A DNA stretch of 64,000 bases from Mesobacillus harenae. GTDB lineage: Bacteria > Bacillota > Bacilli > Bacillales > Cytobacillaceae. The number at the start of each line of letters is the position of its first letter. Positions within the stretch are counted from its first letter, which is position 1. The position numbers and the translations under genes were made by a program. This document shows positions 50,249-60,524 of this stretch, one piece after another. The notes under the pieces were generated by a model that saw only the letters and a list, made by a program, of their open reading frames with translations, did not search any database and had not been told where the DNA came from. The stretch spans positions 124,001 to 188,000 of the forward strand of contig NZ_JABUNR010000003.1 in assembly GCF_013343715.1 (NCBI RefSeq), in the 5' to 3' direction.

Positions 50249-51514
50249 ATGTTTAAATTTAATGATGAAAAAGGGCAGCTTAAATGTTCCTTTTGCGGTA
50301 AAACACAGGACCAGGTTCGTAAGTTAGTTGCAGGCCCAGGTGTCTATATCTGTGATGAATGTATTGAATTATGCACAGAAATTGTTGAAGAAGAACTGGG
50401 TACTGAAGAGGAAGTAGAATTTAAGGATGTACCAAAGCCATTGGAAATCCGTGACATTCTTAACGAGTATGTAATTGGGCAAGATCAGGCAAAGAAAAAT
50501 TTATCTGTTGCCGTCTATAACCATTACAAGCGAATAAACTCAAACAGCAAAATTGACGATGTAGAGTTATCGAAGAGTAATATTGCTATGATCGGGCCAA
50601 CAGGAAGCGGGAAAACCCTTCTAGCCCAGACTCTTGCAAGAATCCTCAATGTTCCTTTTGCGATTGCTGATGCGACGTCTCTTACTGAAGCTGGCTACGT
50701 TGGTGAGGATGTCGAAAACATTCTTCTAAAACTGATCCAGGCAGCAGATTATGATGTGGAAAAGGCTGAAAAAGGAATTATCTATATTGATGAGATTGAT
50801 AAAATTGCCCGAAAATCAGAAAATCCATCTATTACAAGAGATGTTTCCGGTGAAGGGGTACAGCAGGCACTTCTTAAGATTCTAGAAGGAACTGTTGCAA
50901 GCGTTCCACCTCAAGGAGGCCGCAAGCATCCTCATCAGGAATTTATTCAGATCGATACAACCAATATTTTATTTATCTGCGGCGGTGCATTTGATGGTGT
51001 CGAATCAATCATTAAGCGTCGTCTGGGGCAAAAGGTTATTGGATTTGGATCAGAAGAAAAGAAAGATGATATCGACCAAAAAGATCTTCTTTCAAGAGTT
51101 CTTCCAGAGGATTTGCTTAAGTTCGGACTAATCCCGGAATTTATTGGCCGTCTTCCTGTTATTGCAAGCCTTGCGCCGCTTGATGAGGATGCATTAATTG
51201 AAATTCTGACAAAACCAAAAAATGCTCTAGTTAAACAATACCAAAAGATGCTTGAGCTTGACGAAGTAGAGCTTGATTTTGAAGAAGGTGCGTTAGAAGA
51301 AATCTCGAAGCGGGCTATTGAACGTAAAACTGGAGCGCGCGGACTTCGTTCTATCATAGAAGGAATCATGCTGGATGTCATGTTTGATCTTCCTTCACGG
51401 GACGATATAAAGAAGTGCGTAATCACTAGGGAAACAGTAGTTGACGGTAGTGTTCCCAAGCTCATCCTTGAGGATGGAACAGTATTAGAAGAAAAACGCA
51501 AAACATCCGCGTAA
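50249..51514 (+). CDS. clpX: ATP-dependent protease ATP-binding subunit ClpX
   Basis: A 421-residue AAA+ unfoldase that feeds ClpP. The N-terminal zinc domain has Cys pairs CSFCGK and CDECIELC (about 11-40). Walker [12 protein letters not shown] (about 115), Walker [10 protein letters not shown] (about 175), pore loop [10 protein letters not shown], and RKHPHQEF follow; the ClpP-contacting IGF loop is [10 protein letters not shown] near 268. Full length. Gene order tig-clpX-lonB-lonA-engB as in B. subtilis. Confidence 0.97.
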   Translation: MFKFNDEKGQLKCSFCGKTQDQVRKLVAGPGVYICDECIELCTEIVEEELGTEEEVEFKDVPKPLEIRDILNEYVIGQDQAKKNLSVAVYNHYKRINSNSKIDDVELSKSNIAMIGPTGSGKTLLAQTLARILNVPFAIADATSLTEAGYVGEDVENILLKLIQAADYDVEKAEKGIIYIDEIDKIARKSENPSITRDVSGEGVQQALLKILEGTVASVPPQGGRKHPHQEFIQIDTTNILFICGGAFDGVESIIKRRLGQKVIGFGSEEKKDDIDQKDLLSRVLPEDLLKFGLIPEFIGRLPVIASLAPLDEDALIEILTKPKNALVKQYQKMLELDEVELDFEEGALEEISKRAIERKTGARGLRSIIEGIMLDVMFDLPSRDDIKKCVITRETVVDGSVPKLILEDGTVLEEKRKTSA

Positions 51515-51520
51515 CATAAT

Positions 51521-51577
51521 AAAGCGAAAGCGCCTTCGAAAGACCAAGGCTTACTCGAGGGGTTAGGCGCTGCTGGA
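51521..51577 (+). repeat. dispersed repeat family A, short copy
   Basis: aaagcgaaagcgcct at the start and cgaggggttaggcgctg at the end, about 57 bp. The ends AGCGCCT and AGGCGCT pair. It is a compact version of the 59351 element lacking most of the middle, placed right after the clpX stop. Confidence 0.7.
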
Positions 51578-51620
51578 TTAAATAACAACATGTAAGGACT
51601 TAAAATAAAGGACTTTAATT

Positions 51621-51650
51621 GGAACCTGCCTTAGTGCGGGTTCTTTTTTC
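51621..51650 (+). terminator. terminator of clpX
   Basis: GAACCTGC (51622-51629) and GCGGGTTC (51636-51643) arms, one mismatch-like pair, then TTTTTT. Confidence 0.85.
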
Positions 51651-51859
51651 AATGCTGCAGATAATATCGAATTGTTTCTGCTCCTCGTTGGCTCACTGTC
51701 TCACGTCGTCTAATCTTATGTTCTAAGACTAAGCTTAATTAAATTGTTGGTTTTAATAAGGTTTTAACTTCCATTTTTGTTCACTTGTAATATTTGGATA
51801 TGGCCTAAATAATCCTATCTTTAAAGGATTTTTACCGATAATCTTTAGAAGAATATCTT
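51651..51859. other. clpX-lonB intergenic, no gene seen
   Basis: AT-rich sequence without a supportable reading frame or known RNA. A candidate SigF promoter follows at 51860. Confidence 0.5.
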
Positions 51860-51889
51860 GTTTATTCCAACTAGGTGAGGGAGATACTA
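51860..51889 (+). promoter_or_regulatory. candidate SigF (forespore) promoter of lonB
   Basis: GTTTA (51860-51864), 15-bp spacer, GGAGATACTA (51880-51889), compared with the SigF pattern GYWTA-N16-GGNRANAMTR; the -10 fits at all defined positions and the spacer is one base short. B. subtilis lonB is expressed in the forespore. Confidence 0.5.
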
Positions 51890-51929
51890 GGTTATAGCGA
51901 ATAAACAATCTATTCAGGAGGTAATCTTA

Positions 51930-53597
51930 TTGAGTTGGACCGGCATAGCCTTATTTATACAGCTTTTCTTTGGAATTGTGATCGGACTGTACTTCTGGAA
52001 TTTGCTAAGAAATCAGCGAACACAGAAAGTTTCGATAGACCGTGAGTCCAAAAAAGAAATGGAACAATTAAAAAAGCTGCGCTCAATATCTTTAAGTGAG
52101 CCGCTAGCCGAAAGAGTCAGACCAACCAGTTTTAAAGATATTGTGGGACAGGAAGACGGGATAAAGGCACTTAAAGCGGCTCTTTGTGGACCTAACCCTC
52201 AACATGTTATTATTTACGGGCCTCCTGGAGTTGGTAAAACAGCGGCAGCCAGACTTGTGGTAGAAGAAGCAAAGAAAAATAGTAAATCACCCTTTCGGCA
52301 AGCCTCTGTTTTTGTTGAGCTCGATGCCACGACAGCCCGCTTTGATGAAAGAGGAATCGCCGACCCGCTAATAGGTTCAGTACATGACCCAATCTATCAG
52401 GGAGCCGGTGCAATGGGCCAAGCTGGGATACCCCAGCCAAAACAAGGGGCTGTTACAAATGCACATGGTGGAGTGTTATTCATTGACGAAATCGGTGAAC
52501 TTCACCCCATTCAAATGAACAAATTATTAAAGGTTCTTGAAGATAGAAAGGTGTATCTTGAGAGCGCTTATTACAATGAAGAAAATACACAAATACCAAC
52601 GCACATTCATGATATCTTTAAAAATGGCCTTCCCGCTGATTTCCGCTTAGTAGGGGCAACTACACGAACGCCCAGTGAAATTCCTCCTGCAATCCGCTCA
52701 AGATGTATGGAGGTATTTTTCAGGGAACTAAGCCAAGAAGAAATCTCAACTGTAGCTCGGAAGGCTGCTGAAAAAGTAAAGCTATCGATTAGCGAAAAGG
52801 CAGTTGAAACATTATCCAACTATGTTAGAAATGGCCGTGAAGCAGTCAATATGATTCAAATAGCGGCAGGTCTTGCTATCTCAGAGGATCGTGATTTTAT
52901 AAAGGAAGAAGAAATAGAATGGGTTATTCACGCTAGCCAGCTAACACCTCGAATGGAAAAGAAAATAAATGAAAAGTCTGCGATTGGACTAGTTAATGGC
53001 CTAGCGGTATATGGTCCTAACACAGGAGCACTGCTAGAGATTGAAGTAACAGTCATTCCTGCTAAGGAAAAAGGTAGTATTAATATCACTGGGATTGTGG
53101 AAGAAGAGAATATAGGTAATCAGAGCAAGTCGATAAGACGAAAAAGTATGGCCAGAGGCTCGATTGAGAATGTTATTACTGTCCTCCGTTCAATGGGGGT
53201 ACCGGCAGATGAATTTGATATTCATGTTAATTTTCCTGGCGGTACACCTATTGATGGTCCTTCTGCAGGAATTGCGATGGCAACCGGAATCTATTCTGCC
53301 ATTTATAAAATCCCAATGGATAATACCGTGGCCATGACAGGTGAAATAAGTATTCATGGCAATGTAAAACCAATAGGCGGCGTGTATCCAAAGGTTAAGG
53401 CAGCAAAGAAGGCTGGAGCCAAAAAGGTTATCATTCCGTACGAAAACATGCAGACAATACTCCATGAAATAGATGGGATCGAGATTATCACGGTTAACCA
53501 TTTACAAGAGGTGTTTGAAATTGCCCTACTGCGGGAACAGGCTGTAGATAAAATCATTTCAACAGCAGTTGAATTACCAAAAGAAGAGACTATCTAA
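51930..53597 (+). CDS. lonB: forespore Lon-like protease LonB
   Basis: A 555-residue membrane-anchored Lon homologue. An N-terminal TM segment (TGIALFIQLFFGIVIGLYFW) leads to the AAA+ module with Walker [11 protein letters not shown] (about 95) and Walker B GGVLFIDEIGEL (about 180). The protease domain has the Ser-Lys dyad: Ser445 in DGPSAGIAMATG and Lys488 in GGVYPKVKAAK. It lacks the N-terminal LAN domain of LonA. TTG start 8 bases after aggagg. In B. subtilis it is forespore-specific and affects SigG control. Confidence 0.95.
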   Translation: MSWTGIALFIQLFFGIVIGLYFWNLLRNQRTQKVSIDRESKKEMEQLKKLRSISLSEPLAERVRPTSFKDIVGQEDGIKALKAALCGPNPQHVIIYGPPGVGKTAAARLVVEEAKKNSKSPFRQASVFVELDATTARFDERGIADPLIGSVHDPIYQGAGAMGQAGIPQPKQGAVTNAHGGVLFIDEIGELHPIQMNKLLKVLEDRKVYLESAYYNEENTQIPTHIHDIFKNGLPADFRLVGATTRTPSEIPPAIRSRCMEVFFRELSQEEISTVARKAAEKVKLSISEKAVETLSNYVRNGREAVNMIQIAAGLAISEDRDFIKEEEIEWVIHASQLTPRMEKKINEKSAIGLVNGLAVYGPNTGALLEIEVTVIPAKEKGSINITGIVEEENIGNQSKSIRRKSMARGSIENVITVLRSMGVPADEFDIHVNFPGGTPIDGPSAGIAMATGIYSAIYKIPMDNTVAMTGEISIHGNVKPIGGVYPKVKAAKKAGAKKVIIPYENMQTILHEIDGIEIITVNHLQEVFEIALLREQAVDKIISTAVELPKEETI

Positions 53598-53816
53598 ATC
53601 AATAGCTTCGGTTGTGCAATTTAAAACCGAAGCTTTTGATTGTTATTAGCATCACTCTAGCTCCTAACGGAATATAAAAAAATTAATAGCGAACAGGGTA
53701 AATAAGGTCTGTATTTAAAAGGACTCCTATAATTAGACACTGCTTCCTAAATACGATAGAATTGAACAACGAAGAGAAATAAAGAACAGGATAAGTTGCA
53801 TTTTTGGAGGTGCAAT

Positions 53817-56153
53817 ATGACTACAGAAAAAGAAAAAACAATTCCACTTTTGCCGCTTAGGGGACTGCTGGTATACCCAACAATGGTGTTACATTTAGAC
53901 GTTGGGCGGGAAAAATCTATACAAGCTCTTGAGAATGCAATGGTCGATGACCATTTAATCTTTCTTACAACGCAAAAAGACATTTCGATAGATGAACCTA
54001 CCGAAGAAGACCTATACCAGGTAGGCACATTAACCCGCGTGAAGCAGATGCTGAAGCTTCCAAACGGGACTATCAGAGTTCTGGTAGAGGGCTTGAAACG
54101 AGCTGAGATTACAGCTTTTTATGATGACACAGCGTTTTTTTCTGCTGAAATAATATCCCATGAAGATCGGGAAACAAAGGATATTGAAGACGAAGCATTG
54201 ATGAGAACAATGCTCGAGTACTTTGAACAGTACATAAAAATGTCCAAGAAAATTTCGGCGGAAACGTATTCTTCTGTCGCTGATATTGAAGAGCCAGGCC
54301 GAATGGCTGATATCATTGCGTCGCACTTGCCGCTTAAGCTTAAGGAAAAGCAGGAGATCCTGGAAACGAAGGATATTAAAGAACGGATGAACAAAATAGT
54401 TGAGATCATCCATAACGAAAAAGAGGTCCTCAGCCTCGAAAAGAAAATCGGTCAGCGTGTAAAACGGTCAATGGAACGAACTCAAAAAGAATATTATTTG
54501 AGAGAACAACTTAAGGCCATTCAAAAAGAATTGGGCGATAAAGAAGGAAAGACCGGTGAAGTTGCTGAGCTTGCCGACAAAATTGAGCTAGCTGGGATGC
54601 CGGACAACGTTAAGGAAACAGCACTAAAAGAGTTGGATCGATATGAGAAGGTGCCGGCAACTTCAGCGGAGAGTGCAGTCATTAGAAATTATATTGAATG
54701 GCTCGTAAATGTGCCCTGGACAAAGGCTACTGATGATGACCTAGACATCCGAAAAGCTGAAAAGGTCTTAAATGACGATCATTATGGCTTGGAAAAAGTT
54801 AAGGAGCGGGTGCTTGAATACCTAGCAGTCCAGCAGCTTACAAACTCTTTAAAAGGTCCGATTCTTTGTCTTGCAGGTCCTCCAGGAGTTGGTAAAACAA
54901 GTCTTGCCAAATCAATCGCCAAATCCCTTAATCGAAATTTTGTTCGCATTTCCCTTGGGGGTGTCAGGGATGAATCTGAAATCCGCGGTCACAGACGAAC
55001 GTATGTAGGTGCAATGCCGGGGAGGATTATTCAAGGGATGAAGAAGTCAGGCACTGTTAATCCTGTATTTCTCCTTGATGAAATCGATAAAATGTCTAAT
55101 GATTTCCGTGGTGATCCATCTTCAGCAATGTTGGAAGTGCTTGATCCAGAGCAAAATCATAATTTCAGCGACCACTATATTGAGGAACCGTATGATTTAT
55201 CCAATGTTATGTTTGTAGCAACGGCAAATAACTTGGGAACAGTTCCAGGACCTTTATTGGATCGAATGGAAATCATTACAATTGCTGGCTATACTGAGCT
55301 GGAGAAGCTGCATATTGCGAAAGATCATCTGCTCCCGAGGCAAATTGAGGGACACGGTCTGTCGAAAGCACAGCTTCAAATCCGTGACGAAGGACTTAGG
55401 CAGATTATTCGCTATTATACACGTGAAGCAGGTGTTCGTTCACTTGAGCGGCAGCTGGCAGCCATCTGCAGGAAAACAGCTAAGATTGTTGTAGCGGGTG
55501 AAAAAAAGCGTGTTGTGGTTAGTGAAAAAAATGTAGAAGATTTCTTAGGTAAAGCTAAGTTTCGCTATGGACAAGCTGAATTTGAGGATCAGGTTGGTGT
55601 TGCAACTGGACTGGCCTATACTACAGTTGGCGGGGATACTCTGCAAATAGAAGTGTCCTTATCACCTGGTAAAGGGAAGCTCGTATTAACAGGAAAACTC
55701 GGTGATGTTATGAAGGAGTCGGCTCAGGCAGCATTCAGCTATGTCCGTTCCAAGGCGAAGGACTTGGGCATTGACGAAGATTTCCATGAGAAACATGATA
55801 TTCATATTCATGTTCCGGAAGGCGCTGTTCCTAAAGATGGCCCATCAGCAGGGATTACCATTGCAACGGCACTCGTTTCAGCTTTATCAGGCCGTCCAAT
55901 CAGGAAAGAAGTCGGCATGACCGGTGAGATTACTCTTCGTGGAAGGGTTCTGCCTATTGGGGGCTTAAAGGAAAAGAGCTTAAGCGCTCACCGTGCAGGA
56001 TTAACTAAAATTATTTTACCTAAAGATAACGAAAAAGATATTGATGATATTCCAGAGAGCGTCCGCAACGAGTTAGACTTTGTATTAGTTTCGCATGTTG
56101 ATGAAGTGCTGAAGCACGCCCTGGCTGAAGGAGGCCATAATGAAAGTCAATAA
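53817..56153 (+). CDS. lonA: ATP-dependent protease La, LonA
   Basis: A 778-residue cytosolic Lon protease. The N-terminal LAN substrate domain (about 8-200, [19 protein letters not shown]), AAA+ module with [18 protein letters not shown] (about 353), Walker [11 protein letters not shown], and protease domain with Ser677 (DGPSAGIT) and Lys720 ([11 protein letters not shown]) are all intact, 43 residues apart as in the family. ATG 53817 has ggagg 6 bases before; the frame extends to ATG 53796 without one. It overlaps engB by 14 nt. Confidence 0.97.
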   Translation: MTTEKEKTIPLLPLRGLLVYPTMVLHLDVGREKSIQALENAMVDDHLIFLTTQKDISIDEPTEEDLYQVGTLTRVKQMLKLPNGTIRVLVEGLKRAEITAFYDDTAFFSAEIISHEDRETKDIEDEALMRTMLEYFEQYIKMSKKISAETYSSVADIEEPGRMADIIASHLPLKLKEKQEILETKDIKERMNKIVEIIHNEKEVLSLEKKIGQRVKRSMERTQKEYYLREQLKAIQKELGDKEGKTGEVAELADKIELAGMPDNVKETALKELDRYEKVPATSAESAVIRNYIEWLVNVPWTKATDDDLDIRKAEKVLNDDHYGLEKVKERVLEYLAVQQLTNSLKGPILCLAGPPGVGKTSLAKSIAKSLNRNFVRISLGGVRDESEIRGHRRTYVGAMPGRIIQGMKKSGTVNPVFLLDEIDKMSNDFRGDPSSAMLEVLDPEQNHNFSDHYIEEPYDLSNVMFVATANNLGTVPGPLLDRMEIITIAGYTELEKLHIAKDHLLPRQIEGHGLSKAQLQIRDEGLRQIIRYYTREAGVRSLERQLAAICRKTAKIVVAGEKKRVVVSEKNVEDFLGKAKFRYGQAEFEDQVGVATGLAYTTVGGDTLQIEVSLSPGKGKLVLTGKLGDVMKESAQAAFSYVRSKAKDLGIDEDFHEKHDIHIHVPEGAVPKDGPSAGITIATALVSALSGRPIRKEVGMTGEITLRGRVLPIGGLKEKSLSAHRAGLTKIILPKDNEKDIDDIPESVRNELDFVLVSHVDEVLKHALAEGGHNESQ

Positions 56154-56727
56154 TGCTGAAATTGTAATCAGCGCAGTAAAGCCTGACCAATACCCAGGTG
56201 AGGCTTTACCTGAATTTGCGCTTGCAGGCAGGTCAAATGTGGGGAAATCCTCATTTATAAACAAGATGCTAAACCGAAAAAATTTGGCGAGAACATCTTC
56301 AAAACCTGGGAAAACCCAAACTCTTAACTTTTATTTAATCAATGAAATTCTTCATTTTGTAGATGTTCCTGGCTATGGATATGCAAAGGTCTCCAAAACA
56401 GAAAGGGAAGCCTGGGGGAAGATGCTCGAAACATATTTTACCTCCAGGGAACAATTAAAGGCAGCAATTTTAATTGTTGATCTTCGCCATCCGCCGAGCA
56501 AGGATGATGTTCTGATGTATGATTTTCTGAAGCATTATGACCTGCGGGTTATCGTTATTGCCACCAAGGCTGATAAGATATCCAAGTCAAAATGGCAAAA
56601 GCATCTTAAAGTTACCAAAGAAACGCTGAATATTGATCCCAATGACCCTGTTATCCTTTTCTCGTCAGAGACTGGGGAAGGAAAAGACAAGGCTTGGTCA
56701 ACCATTGAAAGTTATATGAAAAAATAA
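56140..56727 (+). CDS. engB: ribosome biogenesis GTPase YsxC/EngB
   Basis: A 195-residue TRAFAC GTPase needed for 50S subunit assembly. G1 is [12 protein letters not shown] (about 30), G3 DVPGYGYA, G4 TKADK and G5 FSSETGEG. G2 lies around [14 protein letters not shown]. It starts inside the end of lonA (14-nt overlap), so translation is probably coupled, the usual Bacillus lonA-ysxC order. Confidence 0.96.
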   Translation: MKVNNAEIVISAVKPDQYPGEALPEFALAGRSNVGKSSFINKMLNRKNLARTSSKPGKTQTLNFYLINEILHFVDVPGYGYAKVSKTEREAWGKMLETYFTSREQLKAAILIVDLRHPPSKDDVLMYDFLKHYDLRVIVIATKADKISKSKWQKHLKVTKETLNIDPNDPVILFSSETGEGKDKAWSTIESYMKK

Positions 56728-56742
56728 GTAATGAATCTATTG

Positions 56743-56774
56743 AAGCTTGGTGTTCCCTCACCAAGCTTTTTTTG
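56743..56774 (+). terminator. terminator of lonA-engB
   Basis: AAGCTTGGTG (56743-56752) and CACCAAGCTT (56759-56768) around TTCCCT, then T6. Confidence 0.93.
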
Positions 56775-56950
56775 ATTGTGACAAAATGTGTGTTACCATC
56801 GATCATTTTTACCTTAATTTCCCAAAACGTAGTCGAATAATAAGGAATCGGGAGCATTTTAAAAGATGTGATGGGAATAAGGTGAATAAGGAAGGTGAGT
56901 CGGCAAGACCGTAAAATACGAGAGGAGAGGCTATTTAACCCGCTCTGGCC

Positions 56951-56965
56951 CATTTTGAGAAAATT
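56951..56965. promoter_or_regulatory. candidate CodY box of the amino-acid ABC transporter
   Basis: CATTTTGAGAAAATT matches AATTTTCWGAAAATT at 13 of 15 positions. It overlaps the -35 (TTGAGA, 56955-56960) of a possible promoter whose -10 is TAAGCT (56978-56983, 17-bp spacer), a position suited to repression. Confidence 0.6.
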
Positions 56966-57024
56966 CAAAATCAGTGATAAGCTAATTAAGTGTCTGCAAA
57001 ATAGATATAGGGGGCGTTACACTA

Positions 57025-57825
57025 GTGAAATATTTATTTAAAGGAATGCTTGTTTTTGTCTTAATGCTTGCGTTGGCAGGCTGCGGGTCAGACGAAGCAT
57101 CCACTAATTCAGATGAAAATTCAGAAGGAATGAATCTAGCAGAAGAAGGTAAGTTCACCTATGCAGCATCCGGAGAGTTCAAGCCGTTTAGTATTACTGA
57201 GGCAGACGGAACTATGTCAGGATTTGATATTGAGGTTGCTGAAGCTGTTGCAGAAGAACTTGGATTAGAACCAGTTCAGCAGAAATTTAAATTTGGCGGA
57301 ATTGTTGAAGGAGTAAAATCCGGACGCTTTGACGCAGCTGTTGCAAGCCATACAATTAATGAAGACCGATTAAAGGCTGTTAACTTCTCCACTCCATATT
57401 ACTTCTCGGGACCGCAAATTTTTGTCCGTCCTGACAGCTCAGTGGAAACGCTTGCCGATCTCGAGGGAAAAGAGATTGCTGTTTCAAAAGGATCAACATA
57501 TTTTAATACAGCAGAAGAAGTTACTGACAATATTCAGCTGTACGATAGTGATGTAACTGCACTTGAAGCATTAAGCAGAGGTAAACACGATGCGGTTATT
57601 ACAGATTTTGTAACAGGAAAAGAAGCAATTGGATCAGGCATGGAAATAGAAGGCAGAGAATTGCTTGGGCGCAGTGAGCAGGCAATTGCTATCGCCAAAG
57701 ATAATGAAGAGCTGCTTGAGAAAGTCAATGAGGCTCTCGAAACATTGAGAGAGAACGGTAAACTTACAGAGATCAGCAAGACATACATCGGTGAAGATAT
57801 AACAGTTGATCCTGAAGGGGAATAA
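57025..57825 (+). CDS. amino-acid ABC transporter substrate-binding lipoprotein
   Basis: A 266-residue family 3 solute-binding protein. The signal peptide ends with lipobox LAGC (Cys about 20). The mature part has FTYAASGEFKPFSITEADG, GFDIEVAEAVAEELG and RLKAVNFSTPYYFSGPQIFV, the polar amino-acid binding signature with the alpha-carboxylate Arg region near GIVEGVKSGRFDAAVAS. GTG start after aggggg. Substrate (cystine, glutamine, arginine or other) is not decidable by eye. Candidate CodY site upstream. Confidence 0.92.
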   Translation: MKYLFKGMLVFVLMLALAGCGSDEASTNSDENSEGMNLAEEGKFTYAASGEFKPFSITEADGTMSGFDIEVAEAVAEELGLEPVQQKFKFGGIVEGVKSGRFDAAVASHTINEDRLKAVNFSTPYYFSGPQIFVRPDSSVETLADLEGKEIAVSKGSTYFNTAEEVTDNIQLYDSDVTALEALSRGKHDAVITDFVTGKEAIGSGMEIEGRELLGRSEQAIAIAKDNEELLEKVNEALETLRENGKLTEISKTYIGEDITVDPEGE

Positions 57826-57912
57826 CTTTGACTGAGGCGGGTGTGCAGAAGTGTGCATTCGCCTTCCTTATTTAAAAAATAAGAAACCAATAGATAAGAA
57901 AGGGGAGAAATT

Positions 57913-58560
57913 ATGGAATGGCTTAATGCTTTTATTGAAACCTATCCAGTGTTCCTTCGAGGAATGCTGCTAACATTCCAGCTGACGGCTGTATCAGTAT
58001 TTATTGCCATCTTTATAGGCTTGTTTTTTGCATTTTTAAAAATATCAAATATCAAACCGCTTGAATGGCTCGCGGATCTTTATATATTTATAGTAAGAGG
58101 AACACCACTCGTCGTTCAAATCTTCGTCTTTTACTTCGGACTAACTTCACTGGATATTTCCCAGTTTTGGTCGGTTGTGTTAGGTCTTGCATTCCACAAT
58201 GGAGCATATATCGCTGAAATTTTCCGAGGAACGATTCAGTCAATTGATCGCGGACAAATGGAAGCAGGACGTTCACTTGGAATGACAAATAATCTTGCTT
58301 ATAGAAGAATTATTCTGCCACAGGCAATGAGAAGGGCTATGCCTCCGCTCGGCAACCAATTCATCATCGCTCTTAAGGATTCTTCACTTGCATCCTTTAT
58401 TGGGATGTATGAACTGTTCAATGTGGCAACCACATATGGTTCCAATAATTTTGATTACATGACATACCTACTGATAGTTGCTGTTTACTATCTAATACTT
58501 GTCCTAATCTTTTCAATACTTGTTCGTTACATTGAAAAGCGTATGTCGATAAGTGACTAG
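57913..58560 (+). CDS. amino-acid ABC transporter permease
   Basis: A 215-residue HisM/GlnP-type permease with about five TM helices. [21 protein letters not shown] begins the family domain; the EAA loop that contacts the ATPase is [22 protein letters not shown] (about 117-138). A single permease gene implies a homodimer in the membrane. aggggag precedes the ATG. Confidence 0.93.
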   Translation: MEWLNAFIETYPVFLRGMLLTFQLTAVSVFIAIFIGLFFAFLKISNIKPLEWLADLYIFIVRGTPLVVQIFVFYFGLTSLDISQFWSVVLGLAFHNGAYIAEIFRGTIQSIDRGQMEAGRSLGMTNNLAYRRIILPQAMRRAMPPLGNQFIIALKDSSLASFIGMYELFNVATTYGSNNFDYMTYLLIVAVYYLILVLIFSILVRYIEKRMSISD

Positions 58561-58576
58561 GAAGGGGGAGCTTAAT

Positions 58577-59314
58577 ATGACGCAGCCAGTTATGGTTAAT
58601 GTAGAAAAATTAAATAAATCGTTTGGAAGCCTTCATGTATTGAAGGATATAGATATTACGGTCAAAGAAAGTGATGTGGTTTGTCTGATTGGCGCAAGCG
58701 GATCGGGGAAAAGCACCTTGCTTCGCTGTTTGAACTTTCTTGAACTAAAAGATAGTGGAACAATTACACTTGAGGGTGAGATCGTTGAAGCAAGCTCTAT
58801 TGATTTGAATAAAGTCAGAGAGAAAGTGGGGATGGTCTTTCAGCATTTCCACTTGTTTCCGCATAAAACAGTGCTTGAAAATATCATCGAAGCACCTATC
58901 CATGTTAAGAAGATCGGAAAAGCACAAGCGCGTAAAGAAGGAAAAGAACTGTTGGCAAAGGTCGGATTAAGCGATAAGGAAGATGTCTATCCGGCGAAAT
59001 TATCTGGGGGACAAAAGCAACGGGTTGCAATTGCACGCGCCCTAGCTATGAAACCTGATGTTATGCTGTTTGATGAGCCTACATCCGCACTTGATCCTGA
59101 GCTAGTTGGCGAGGTCCTGGCGACAATGAAACAATTAGCTGTAGAGGGGATGACAATGATTGTGGTAACGCATGAAATGGGCTTTGCAAAGGAAGTAGCG
59201 GATTGGGTCGTTTACATGCATGACGGCAGAATCGTAGAAGTTGGACACCCAGAGCATGTTTTCAATAATCCAAAGGAACAGCGGACAAAAGACTTCCTAG
59301 ACTCCGTATTATAA
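58577..59314 (+). CDS. amino-acid ABC transporter ATP-binding protein
   Basis: A 245-residue polar amino-acid importer ATPase. Walker [19 protein letters not shown] (about 36), Q-loop [13 protein letters not shown], signature [15 protein letters not shown] and Walker [15 protein letters not shown] with H-loop VTHEM are complete. ATG 58577 follows aaggggga; an upstream ATG would overlap the permease end. It completes a binding protein-permease-ATPase operon of one transporter. Confidence 0.95.
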   Translation: MTQPVMVNVEKLNKSFGSLHVLKDIDITVKESDVVCLIGASGSGKSTLLRCLNFLELKDSGTITLEGEIVEASSIDLNKVREKVGMVFQHFHLFPHKTVLENIIEAPIHVKKIGKAQARKEGKELLAKVGLSDKEDVYPAKLSGGQKQRVAIARALAMKPDVMLFDEPTSALDPELVGEVLATMKQLAVEGMTMIVVTHEMGFAKEVADWVVYMHDGRIVEVGHPEHVFNNPKEQRTKDFLDSVL

Positions 59315-59350
59315 AAAAAGCAAAGCCCCAAGGAGGCGCAGCCAGACAAC

Positions 59351-59608
59351 AAGAAAAGCGGAAGCGCCTCGTTCAGCCCCGACCAGCATAAGATGGGACC
59401 TGAATGAAGGCGCTTTTTGCCTTCAGTAAGGGCACAGCTTATGACTCGAGGGGCTTGGCGCTGCAGCTAGACAAAGAAAAGCGGAAGCGCCTCGTTCAGC
59501 CCCGACCAGCATAAGATGGGACCTGAATGAAGGCGCTTTTTGCCTTCAGTAAGGGCACAGCTTATGACTCGAGGGGCTTGGCGCTGCAGCTAGACAAAGA
59601 AAAGCGAA
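59351..59608 (+). repeat. 123-bp tandem duplication of repeat family A
   Basis: Two copies, 59351-59473 and 59474-59596, identical by eye, and the first 12 or so bases of a third. Each begins aagaaaagcggaagcgcct and ends gaggggcttggcgctgc then agctagac. The ends AGCGCC...GCCCC and GGGGC...GGCGCT pair, GCATAAG pairs with CTTATG, and the centre has CTGAATGAAGGC/GCCTTCAG, so each unit can form one long hairpin. It follows the ABC ATPase gene; no other terminator is visible there. The remaining 150 bp up to 59762 hold nothing recognised. Confidence 0.93.
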
Positions 59609-59762
59609 GACTGTTATAGGGGCGGAAGGCACTGGAGCTTTTGCTGAAAAAATCCAAAAGACTTGACAGAACAAGCGAAGGTGCCCCGAGCCTTTGGGGG
59701 GTAGCTAAAAAAGAACAAGGCCTGTGTAAACCAGTAAGACAGGGGACAGGGAACCCCCTTGT

Positions 59763-60248
59763 CTATTTTTTTTTGAAAAACAGCAGATAAACTCCTATGA
59801 TGACGAGAACAGCGGGCCAGAAGGTCCATGCAGAAGCAACTCTGCTTTCCATTAGGCCAAACCAGCTGGCAAACTGGTCATTAAATAACAATAACACAGC
59901 TAAAATTAAAAAAAGGATGCCCTGGAACAGTCCGTTTCCTGTCTTTTGATAGCGAAGCAAAAAGCCTAATGCGATGATCAAGATAAAAGTTCCCATGTGA
60001 TCGGGCCAAATCTCAAGCCGGTGCACGACATGAAAATGAAGCCCGAAACCTGCAAGCATTACGCCAGGCAGAATAGATTCATAGTCTTTACCCCAATATC
60101 CTTGGCCTAAAAATGCAATACCAACGATGATCAGTAGGGTCGGCCAAGTATAAAACTGCTGAAACAGCGTAATATTGGATTGCTGTAAATAAAAATAAAT
60201 TCCAAAGCCTATTAAAATAATTCCCGGTATCATTTGCTGTCTTTTCAT
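59763..60248 (-). CDS. LiaI/LiaF-like multi-spanning membrane protein
   Basis: A 161-residue protein with about six short TM segments: IPGIILIGFGIYFYLQQ, YTWPTLLIIVGIAFLGQGYW, LPGVMLAGFGLHF, MGTFILIIALGFLLRY, ILFLILAVLLLF and WTFWPAVLVIIGVYLLFF. Repeated WP...IGI.L patterns resemble the LiaI/LiaF-type TM domain (DUF5668). Function not known; relatives take part in envelope-stress sensing. ATG 60248 was chosen with aaggc upstream; a TTG at 60266 has none. It stands alone between the repeats and hemA, opposite to its neighbours. Confidence 0.65.
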   Translation of the reverse strand: MKRQQMIPGIILIGFGIYFYLQQSNITLFQQFYTWPTLLIIVGIAFLGQGYWGKDYESILPGVMLAGFGLHFHVVHRLEIWPDHMGTFILIIALGFLLRYQKTGNGLFQGILFLILAVLLLFNDQFASWFGLMESRVASAWTFWPAVLVIIGVYLLFFKKK

Positions 60249-60261
60249 TCTTTCACGCCTT

Positions 60262-60496
60262 CCCAATAAGGTTCACTTGAAATAATATCTAATATTTGTT
60301 ACTGTACATAAGGAAGTCTTTGTTTTCTATATATATTAATTTGAGGCGCAGCCTCTACCATATTTTTTATATAAACCGTCTTTAGGGCGGGTTGGTATAA
60401 TCATTCTTTTTACCGGCCTATAAACGGGTCGTATTACGCTCTTTATGTTATCACAGGTAAGTGATTTATGATTCATTTTCTGTTCACATTTCTAAG
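60262..60496. other. intergenic between the membrane protein and hemA
   Basis: No gene. It has two small inverted repeats, GAGGC/GCCTC near 60342-60354 and AACC...GGGTT near 60376-60396; neither is clearly a terminator. Upstream elements of the divergent minus-strand gene should be here but were not pinned down. Confidence 0.4.
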
Positions 60497-60524
60497 GTGA
60501 CTGTAAACACGTCCGTGTTATAAT
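60497..60524 (+). promoter_or_regulatory. SigA promoter of hemA, with a possible PerR half-site
   Basis: GTGACT (60497-60502), 16-bp spacer, TATAAT (60519-60524). The -10 sits in TTATAATTA (60518-60526), matching the first half of the PerR box TTATAATNATTATAA; the second half is poor. B. subtilis hemA is a PerR target. Confidence 0.6.

Noticed and set aside
56651..56968. 105-residue minus-strand frame after engB
   Set aside because: Overlaps the end of engB and its terminator, no Shine-Dalgarno, no recognisable family.
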